Source: Oscillospiraceae bacterium
GTDB taxonomy: Bacteria; Bacillota; Clostridia; Oscillospirales; Ruminococcaceae
Assembly (NCBI GenBank): GCA_029098085.1
Contig: JAQXNQ010000115.1
Span: forward strand, 1 to 10,166
DNA: 10,166 nucleotides
Direction: 5' to 3'
The notes beneath the pieces were generated by a model that had not been told where the DNA came from, searched no databases, and saw nothing but the letters and a program-made list of their open reading frames with translations. Both the position numbers and the translations under genes were made by a program. Positions 5,701 through 10,166 of the stretch are shown here, piece after piece (the first letter of the stretch is position 1; each line of letters opens with the position of its first letter).

Positions 5701-7928
5701 CCTACGACCGACTGCGGGAATCCACTGCCCGGCCCGAGTCCATCGACCGCTGCGTCCGGCTGTTCTCCGAGCAGCCCTGCCCCGACACCGGCGCCTTCCT
5801 GCGGGGCATGTTCTTCCTCACGGCCGGCGACACCACCCACAAGAGTACCCTTCTGTCCGCCCTGTACCAGAGCCCGCTGAAGCAGCAGATTCTTTCCCTG
5901 CTCTGTCAGGTTCTGGTGGAGACCGACGAAAACGTCCGCTCCCAGGAGGATTTTGAAAAGCTGTGGGAGCAGGCCTCCTCCCAGTGGCTGGAGGATTACC
6001 GCTCCTTCTGCGGCATCTTCTCTCCCTCCCGGCTGGATTACCTGAGCTCGGTACGGATGGACGGCCTCAAGCGGACCATCGCCCAGAGCCAGGCTGCCAT
6101 GCTACCGGACGAATCCGACCGGCAGACCCTCAGCGAATTCCTGCAGCTGCTGGTGCTGTTCGAGCGTTTCAGCTCCCTGTCGGAGTTTGAGCTCCGGGAA
6201 CAGGCCCTGCGCAGCGTCGGCGACCTCTGTGTCAGCCTGTCCGCCCGCATCACCCGCAATCCCACCGCCTTCACCTACGAAGCGCTGCTGGGCGCCGTCA
6301 ATCTGGCCTCCCAGACCGCTTCCTCCCAGCTGGAGGAGATCTACAACGAAAGCCGTCCCAATCTGACTCTGCAGGCGGAGGAAACCATCAGCTCGGCAGA
6401 GGGCCAGCTCTCCCTGCCCCTCTTCATCGAAAACAGCCCCAACCTGCAGACCGCAGACAATCTGCGGGTGCTGGTGGAGCCGGAGGAGGGCATCCAGTTC
6501 CAGCGGATCGACGGCCTGAAGGGCCATGTCAAGGGCGGCACCCGGGAGGGCATTATCCTCTCCTTCTCCATGGCGCCGGGCGACAACCGCAGCGCCTTCT
6601 CGGTGACGGTCACCGTCACCTACGAGTACCGGGAATCGGGCGCCACCCGCACCGGCGAGCTGAAGCGCACCTTCCCGGTGTCCATCAGCGACGCCGTCTT
6701 CAAGCCCATCAAAAACCCCTTCCGGGCCTACGCCAGCCAGCAGGAGGTGGAGGATCCGGAGATGTTCTTCGGCCGGGACAAGGATATCGCCGACATCATC
6801 CGCATCATCAGCGATGAGGACGGCAATCTGACCCCCAAGAAATCGGTGGCCCTGTACGGACAGAAGCGCACCGGCAAGTCCTCCCTGCTGTACCATGTCC
6901 GGGAGCGGATCCGCCGGGACTTCCCCCAGGCGGTGCTGCTGGATCTGGGGAGCCTTGGCGCCTACGACACCGCCAACAACAACTTCACCAAGAGCGTCAT
7001 GGGCGGCATCCTGTCCAAGCTGCGCCGGGCGGTGCTGCTGGACCGGCGGTACAGCGGCCTCAAGGCCCTGCTGAAGGAAAAGGGGCTGGAAATCCCCTAT
7101 CAGCAGATGATGGACGCCGCCGAAAACTACGACGTGATCTTCAAGAGCTTCATGGACGACCTGGACTGGGTCATCCGGGAAAGCGGCGTTCCCTACCGCA
7201 TCATCATCTTCATCGACGAGTTCACCCATCTGTACGGACATATCCAGAAGGGGCTGGTCACCGACCAGTTCCTGCGGTTCTGGCGGGAATCGGTCCATGA
7301 CCACAGCTGGATCAGCATCATTGTCGGTCAGGACAGCATGGAGACCCTCAAGGCCGAATACGGCAACGAGCTGGGCGCCACCGCCATGTTCCCGGTCACC
7401 TATCTGAAGCCGGAGGAGGCCCGCCGGATGATCCGGGTGCCCATCTCCCGGCAGAATCCCGAGGTGCGCTTCTCCGAGGACGCCGTCGACCGGTTGGTGG
7501 AACTCACCGCCGGAAGCGCCTACCTGCTGATGATCCTCTGCGCCGAGCTGGTGGATTACCTCAACGAGGTACGGCACAACAATGTCATCGCCGCCCATAT
7601 CGACCAGCTGGTGGACCGGGTCTTCACCGGCGGCGTCATCACGGCCAGCAACTTCGATCCTCTTTACAACGACGTCAGCTGCCCCGGCGACGAGCGGCGG
7701 CGGGACGACAACTTCACCCTGCTGGTGGAGCTGGCCCGGCGCACCCGTCTGGCTCCGGCCGTTTCCATGGGTCAGCTGACCCCTGAGGGCCTGACCCCCG
7801 CCCGGGTGGCGGAGCTGCTCAAGACGCTGGAGGCCCGGGGCGTGGTCAAGGTGGAGCAGAACCAGTACAGCATTGTGGTGGGACTGTTCAGGGAGTGGCT
7901 GATCAACCGGTACGGCGACGCCCTGTAA
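2706..7928 (+). CDS. Giant multidomain protein: Sm-like, TPR-like, cold-shock-like repeats and STAND/AAA-type ATPase
   Basis: The product has 1740 residues and no signal peptide or membrane segment. By eye, in order: residues 15-61 resemble an Sm/Hfq fold (VTIMLQNGVEWTGTILDW, then VSFNIINAYYP); 62-95 is an Ala/Pro linker; 95-305 is helical and TPR-like; 314-327 is acidic; 338-590 holds three cold-shock/OB-like repeats; 625-830 is TPR-like; 850-1215 is helical and unrecognised; about 1240-1330 is beta-rich and sandwich-like; 1345-1640 is a P-loop ATPase; 1665-1740 looks like a winged helix. The ATPase has FFGRDKD (1354-1360), Walker A G1385-x4-G1390-K1391-S1392 and Walker B IIIFIDEF with D1504-E1505, so it should bind and hydrolyse NTP. 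This layout fits STAND-like sensors, which oligomerise when a ligand is bound; the Sm-like and cold-shock-like parts hint that the ligand is RNA. It is followed 21 bases later by an ATPase-HEPN gene. ATPase assignment is firm; RNA-binding domains are moderate; overall function is inferred. Confidence 0.88.
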   Translation: MESLREDFILDNQPGDYVTIMLQNGVEWTGTILDWNERRVRLEIGGVPRSVSFNIINAYYPAEAGAVQAVSPASPQPAAAVRSAPAPTAAQLAAGRVEEAAYRIGFDADLVQERLRLAPNTIEKERINLLFHRFLEASSPKARDPMDIKRVMAAADKLSDQYPDSALTQSIIGEMAMKLESWELAEECLFNGGSYARAFFAAGQLQSDDKMAEDGACHLLYEKKKEPDVIYTFLRLAEKAGDLSVFRRFLQTEGDRHKTLCADCLCYLLQKGGLPLPEGANIAEPTVIDAMSELFDRRYPDPPHCQMAALEGTDEPEEEEEPKKEEPITLPEMLPTDLTGYIYDYAPIRKIGRIHSKERPDWFFHINHITDPVLQGMMETDPGHRYLVTFDVGRNATGECAVNIRLTDKEHPYDTDADPSVRRSGVITRFFPTYMNGQITGGDEVFNFRVDEMTDQDLKDYCTIFPDVVQRKFDVTFSLRQLRDGKMVAVDIRKVEPFSDAELQIIRQQIEMEKHRQGVITRYFPSQRQGLVDDGGNDFAFTLEDVSDAELKQCLLQLPDPAGRRFRVIFAAVRRGGRPFAENVRLLEPLREQDKRELTLRATDTAEKQNNPFFHLPPWPLGVSRDGWYLQAQQERLRGDPAKAVDRYIKAIRAQDRLESSVSDLVSLYLQLHQDDNAIMLMKAFEKVLPEEKAVNNWITIYDRTKSNDPLLLSLYEKVLRSPLKVNTRLHYMIKQAQLLTRMGRYEAALTAFDRWEELAVQAERGYMGSSGWEQVPISEGLRSLVARGRAICLYHLGQKDEARAIAAQLVASRPDDTAAQQILAGTLEAASESSLSEQAPDTPVSAYENLAGYARELLDQLSIQSVMRVKSIEDDKFTGDIQQARRDLENYEKNTSGIAPKARSDRQLAAAKLILRCLQRENGRLSEEDVPKFNESYFETLLGSGLCSFGDAQLQESRPVQSVRYSYLQAIPLLQHRSGRSQDLVNAVSRYISSYFLPYDRLRESTARPESIDRCVRLFSEQPCPDTGAFLRGMFFLTAGDTTHKSTLLSALYQSPLKQQILSLLCQVLVETDENVRSQEDFEKLWEQASSQWLEDYRSFCGIFSPSRLDYLSSVRMDGLKRTIAQSQAAMLPDESDRQTLSEFLQLLVLFERFSSLSEFELREQALRSVGDLCVSLSARITRNPTAFTYEALLGAVNLASQTASSQLEEIYNESRPNLTLQAEETISSAEGQLSLPLFIENSPNLQTADNLRVLVEPEEGIQFQRIDGLKGHVKGGTREGIILSFSMAPGDNRSAFSVTVTVTYEYRESGATRTGELKRTFPVSISDAVFKPIKNPFRAYASQQEVEDPEMFFGRDKDIADIIRIISDEDGNLTPKKSVALYGQKRTGKSSLLYHVRERIRRDFPQAVLLDLGSLGAYDTANNNFTKSVMGGILSKLRRAVLLDRRYSGLKALLKEKGLEIPYQQMMDAAENYDVIFKSFMDDLDWVIRESGVPYRIIIFIDEFTHLYGHIQKGLVTDQFLRFWRESVHDHSWISIIVGQDSMETLKAEYGNELGATAMFPVTYLKPEEARRMIRVPISRQNPEVRFSEDAVDRLVELTAGSAYLLMILCAELVDYLNEVRHNNVIAAHIDQLVDRVFTGGVITASNFDPLYNDVSCPGDERRRDDNFTLLVELARRTRLAPAVSMGQLTPEGLTPARVAELLKTLEARGVVKVEQNQYSIVVGLFREWLINRYGDAL
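3717..4475 (+). repeat. Three diverged cold-shock/OB-like domain repeats inside the giant protein
   Basis: Residues 338-407, 424-497 and 517-590 share one pattern: a G-x-I-x-x-(F/Y) strand, a basic/aromatic turn, a G-x-I or G-x-V strand, an F-x-F/FFH strand followed by an acidic helix, then F-x-V-x-F and a closing V-N-I-R-L or N-V-R-L-L strand. Examples are GVITRFFP and GVITRYFP opening repeats 2 and 3, and WFFHINHITD in repeat 1, which resembles the nucleic-acid-binding FVH strand of cold-shock proteins. Repeats 2 and 3 are most alike. The helical insertion before the fourth strand is longer than in free cold-shock proteins. Confidence 0.6.
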
Positions 7929-7935
7929 ATCCGCG

Positions 7936-7942
7936 AAAGGAG
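7936..7942 (+). promoter_or_regulatory. Ribosome binding site of the ATPase-HEPN gene
   Basis: AAAGGAG lies within the 21-base gap after the giant gene's stop codon, 7 bases before the ATG at 7950. There is no room for a promoter or terminator, so the two genes share a transcript. Confidence 0.85.
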
Positions 7943-7949
7943 ACAGACT

Positions 7950-9419
7950 ATGGAAAACATCTTCCAGATAGGCGGCCAGGTCACCGGCCCCTCCTTCATC
8001 GGCCGCAAGGCGCTGGTGCAGAAGATCCGCCAGCGGGTCATTGACAGCGGCGGACGCTGCTCTCTTTCCTTCGTGGGACTGCCCCGCATCGGCAAGTCCT
8101 CCCTGATCGCCAATGCGCTTGATCCGGAGCTGATGCGGGAGGCCGGCATGGTGCTGGTCAATGAAAGCGTCAGCGCCCATGAAAGCTTTGAAAGCCTGTG
8201 GAAAACCATCGCCCGCAAAATTTGGCGGCAGCTGAAGCTCATGAACCTCTGCGACGAAATCATGGCCGAAGCCTTTGAGGAATACGACAGCCAGCCCCCC
8301 GTCTATGCCCTGATCAAGGAACCACTGGAGTTTTTCTTCGAGGCCATGAAGTCTGCCGGCGTACGGGTGGCGCTGGTACTGGATGAATTCGATGCCGCCG
8401 CTGAGAAATTCCTCGGCAAGCGCCATTACTTCGAGTTCATCCGGGATCTGGCCTCCAAGACCTGCTACAATGTCACGGTCATCACCATTTCCCGCCGCCA
8501 GCTGCTGAACATCGAGGCGGACGCCTACGGCAACTCCACCTTCCAGCACATCTTCGATTCGATCCAGATTCACGGCTTCAACGATGACGATATGGAGGAG
8601 TACTGGCAGGTATTCGAAGGCATGGGCTCGCCCCTGACCCGGGAGCAGAAGGATCAGCTGAGCTACTACGCCGGACGCTCCCCTTTCCTGCTCTCCATCT
8701 TCGGGCATGGGCTGGCGGACCGGATCCTTCAGGGCCGGGAGCCCGAACCGGAGGCGGTCTACGCCGAAAAAAGCACCGCCGTGCTGGGCTATTTTGACTC
8801 CATCGTCAACCAGCTGCGGCGGGATGAATCTCTGAACAAGCTGCTGCAGCTGACCGTCGGCCCCAAGTACGACCTGAAGGCCAGCGATCTGGACTGGTAC
8901 ATCGGCGCCGGTTACATTGAGGTAGCGCCTGACGGACGGTATTATGTGCTGTCGGAAAGCTGCACCTGCTACCTTCGCTCGGTCAGCCTGGAGCGGCCCA
9001 CCTGGCCCGTCGTCATGGACGCGGAAAAGCGGCTCAAACGGGTGCTGAATCAGGCCCTGACCCGGCTCATGGGGCCGGACTGGACCACGGTCATCCAGCA
9101 GAATCCCGATCTGCAGAGCCTGATCGATTTTTCGGACTGCAACTGGCGGATCCGCCAGAACTGGATCCTGTACCGGGTGATCAGCACCCTGCTGGATGCC
9201 TTTACCCTGGGGGATGTGGTCAAGCTGATCCGCAGATTCTGGGAGCAGAGCCTGCAGGAAACCTTCGGCGACCGCCCTTACGACCAGTGGCAGGACGGCT
9301 TTGAGATGCTGCAGAAGGCCCGCACTGCCCTGGCCCACAGCCATGAGGAATACCTGTCCGACAGCGACATCCGGGAAACCGAGCTGTTCTGCCGCCGCCT
9401 GGAGGAAACTCTGGGCTGA
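7950..9419 (+). CDS. P-loop ATPase fused to a C-terminal HEPN-like (putative RNase) domain
   Basis: The product has 489 residues and looks cytoplasmic. Residues 16-250 form a STAND/archaeal-type ATPase: an FIGRK box (16-20), Walker A G43-x4-G48-K49-S50, Walker B VALVLDEFD with D145-E146, and a sensor-like strand VTVITISRR (175-183). Residues about 295-346 look like a winged helix. Residues about 355-489 are helical and end with an R-x4-H motif (R458, H463) in KARTALAHSHEEYLSDSD. Together with the preceding GDVVKLIRRFWEQ segment (421-432) this resembles Swt1-type HEPN domains, in which the Arg and His catalyse metal-independent RNA cleavage. The protein is therefore probably an ATP-controlled RNase, partnered with the giant ATPase encoded 21 bases upstream. 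The ATPase call is firm; the HEPN call is good but made from motifs alone; the substrate is unknown. A toxin, a phage-defence effector or a stress RNase are all possible. Confidence 0.88.
   Translation: MENIFQIGGQVTGPSFIGRKALVQKIRQRVIDSGGRCSLSFVGLPRIGKSSLIANALDPELMREAGMVLVNESVSAHESFESLWKTIARKIWRQLKLMNLCDEIMAEAFEEYDSQPPVYALIKEPLEFFFEAMKSAGVRVALVLDEFDAAAEKFLGKRHYFEFIRDLASKTCYNVTVITISRRQLLNIEADAYGNSTFQHIFDSIQIHGFNDDDMEEYWQVFEGMGSPLTREQKDQLSYYAGRSPFLLSIFGHGLADRILQGREPEPEAVYAEKSTAVLGYFDSIVNQLRRDESLNKLLQLTVGPKYDLKASDLDWYIGAGYIEVAPDGRYYVLSESCTCYLRSVSLERPTWPVVMDAEKRLKRVLNQALTRLMGPDWTTVIQQNPDLQSLIDFSDCNWRIRQNWILYRVISTLLDAFTLGDVVKLIRRFWEQSLQETFGDRPYDQWQDGFEMLQKARTALAHSHEEYLSDSDIRETELFCRRLEETLG
8997..9416 (+). 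other. HEPN-like domain coding segment with R-x4-H motif
   Basis: This segment codes residues 350-489 of the smaller ATPase. HEPN domains are four-helix bundles whose last helices carry R-x4-6-H. Here R458 (codon 9321-9323) and H463 (9336-9338) fit exactly, followed by an acidic LSDSDIRE turn and a terminal helix CRRLEETL, as in many HEPN proteins. The residue after the arginine is Thr rather than the common Asn, which is a permitted variation. Confidence 0.65.
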
Positions 9420-9433
9420 TTACCGATACAAGT

Positions 9434-9439
9434 GAGGAG
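9434..9439 (+). promoter_or_regulatory. Ribosome binding site of the GH125 gene
   Basis: GAGGAG lies 7 bases before the ATG at 9447, inside a 27-base gap after the ATPase-HEPN stop codon. No promoter or hairpin terminator fits in the gap, so read-through from the ATPase operon is likely. Confidence 0.8.
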
Positions 9440-9446
9440 AATCACC

Positions 9447-10166
9447 ATGCTGACCCCATCCCTTCAGGCCGTCCTGGAACGGGCAGATACCCTGCTGGCC
9501 CACGACCCCAAGCTGCTGAGTACCTTCAAAAACACCTTTGTCAGCACCATTGAAACCACCCTGAAGCAGCTGCCCGACGGAGACAGCTTTGTCATCACCG
9601 GCGACATCCCGGCCATGTGGCTGCGGGATTCCTCGGCTCAGGTGCGCCACTACCTGCCCTTTGTCAAGGACGATCCCCGGCTGCGGGAGATCATCGAAGG
9701 GCTCATTGCCCGGCAGATGAAGTGCATCCTGCTGGACCCCTACGCCAACGCCTTCAACGAAAAGCCGGACGGCAGCCGCTGGTGCGAGGACCGCACCCAA
9801 CATCTGAAGGGGGTCTGGGAGCGGAAATACGAGGTGGACTCCCTCTGCTACCCGGTGCAGCTGTGCTATCTGTACTGGAAAGAGAGCGGATCGAACGCGA
9901 TCTTCACGCCCACCCTGCGGCAGGCGCTGTACACCATCGTCCGCACCTTTACCAATGAACAGCGGCATTTTGAGCGCTCCCCTTACCGCTTCATCCGGCC
10001 AGAGGAGGCCTGCAACGGCCTGGAGCAGGAAACCCTGCAGAACGACGGTATGGGGATGCCGGTCAACTACACCGGCATGACCTGGTCCGGCTTCCGCCCC
10101 TCCGACGACGCCTGTGTCTTCGGCTATCTGGTACCCTCCAACATGTTTGCCGTGGTGATTCTGGGC
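9447..10166 (+). CDS. GH125 exo-alpha-1,6-mannosidase (N-terminal 240 residues, cut by window edge)
   Basis: The frame is open to the last base. GH125 enzymes (older name: metal-independent alpha-mannosidase) remove non-reducing terminal alpha-1,6-linked mannose from glycans by an inverting mechanism. Diagnostic stretches are GDIPAMWLRDSSAQVRHYLP (residues 52-71), the KYEVDSLCYP segment (127-136) and TWSGFRPSDDA (212-222). The Asp pair D220-D221 is where the family's general acid lies; the general base Glu would be beyond the window end. There is no signal peptide, so it acts in the cytoplasm, probably on imported manno-oligosaccharides from host or yeast glycans. Full-length members have about 430 residues, so slightly over half is present. 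It follows the ATPase-HEPN gene after 27 bases in the same direction, but no functional link is evident. Confidence 0.93.
   Translation, partial: MLTPSLQAVLERADTLLAHDPKLLSTFKNTFVSTIETTLKQLPDGDSFVITGDIPAMWLRDSSAQVRHYLPFVKDDPRLREIIEGLIARQMKCILLDPYANAFNEKPDGSRWCEDRTQHLKGVWERKYEVDSLCYPVQLCYLYWKESGSNAIFTPTLRQALYTIVRTFTNEQRHFERSPYRFIRPEEACNGLEQETLQNDGMGMPVNYTGMTWSGFRPSDDACVFGYLVPSNMFAVVILG

Noticed and set aside
2715..5840. Long antisense open frame of about 1040 residues on the minus strand
   Set aside because: It mirrors the giant gene, has no recognisable domain, and arises from GC-rich codon bias; the plus strand carries clear motifs throughout.
6102..9344. Long antisense open frame of about 1080 residues on the minus strand
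   Set aside because: It spans parts of two real genes and the gap between them, has no domain signature, and is explained by codon bias.
1..10166. Transposase, integrase, att sites, tRNA or rRNA genes
   Set aside because: None seen on either strand; mobility of the ATPase pair cannot be argued from this window alone.

Overview
This window looks like a chromosomal segment of a GC-rich Firmicute, most likely a gut-type Clostridia member of the Oscillospiraceae/Ruminococcaceae kind. The evidence is a set of Gram-positive style AAAGGA/GAGGAG ribosome binding sites, a secreted protein with choline-binding-type wall repeats joined to a CAP/SCP domain, and a GH125 alpha-mannosidase. The taxonomic guess is inference from gene content and base composition; no rRNA or tRNA is present. 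Five protein genes fill almost all of the window, and two of them are cut by its edges.

Layout: (1) 1-1248, minus strand: an M28-family zinc aminopeptidase whose C-terminus lies off the left edge. (2) 1249-1520: a divergent control region with one good sigma-A-type promoter for each flanking gene. (3) 1521-2495, plus: an exported protein with 20-residue wall-binding repeats and a C-terminal CAP domain, followed by a Rho-independent terminator. (4) 2577-2705: a strong promoter and a leader with two GC-rich hairpins. (5) 2706-7928, plus: a 1740-residue multidomain protein. In order it appears to carry an Sm/Hfq-like N-terminus, helical TPR-like repeats, an acidic linker, three cold-shock-like (OB-type) repeats, more TPR-like helices, a long helical region, a beta-sandwich-like segment, a STAND/AAA-type P-loop ATPase and a C-terminal winged helix. 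(6) 7950-9419, plus: a second P-loop ATPase of the same broad class whose C-terminus looks like a HEPN domain with an R-x4-H ribonuclease motif. (7) 9447-10166, plus: the N-terminal 240 residues of a GH125 exo-alpha-mannosidase, running off the right edge.

The most interesting part is the pair at 2706-9419. The two genes are 21 bases apart, share one promoter and each encode an intact NTPase. One has several putative RNA-binding modules and peptide-repeat scaffolding; the other ends in a putative RNase. A reasonable hypothesis is an NTP-controlled RNA surveillance or RNA-cleaving conflict (defence or stress) module, in which the giant protein senses or scaffolds and the smaller protein cuts RNA. 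I do not recognise it as a named system. The GH125 gene follows after only 27 bases with no terminator, so it may be co-transcribed, but its function is carbohydrate breakdown and looks unrelated.
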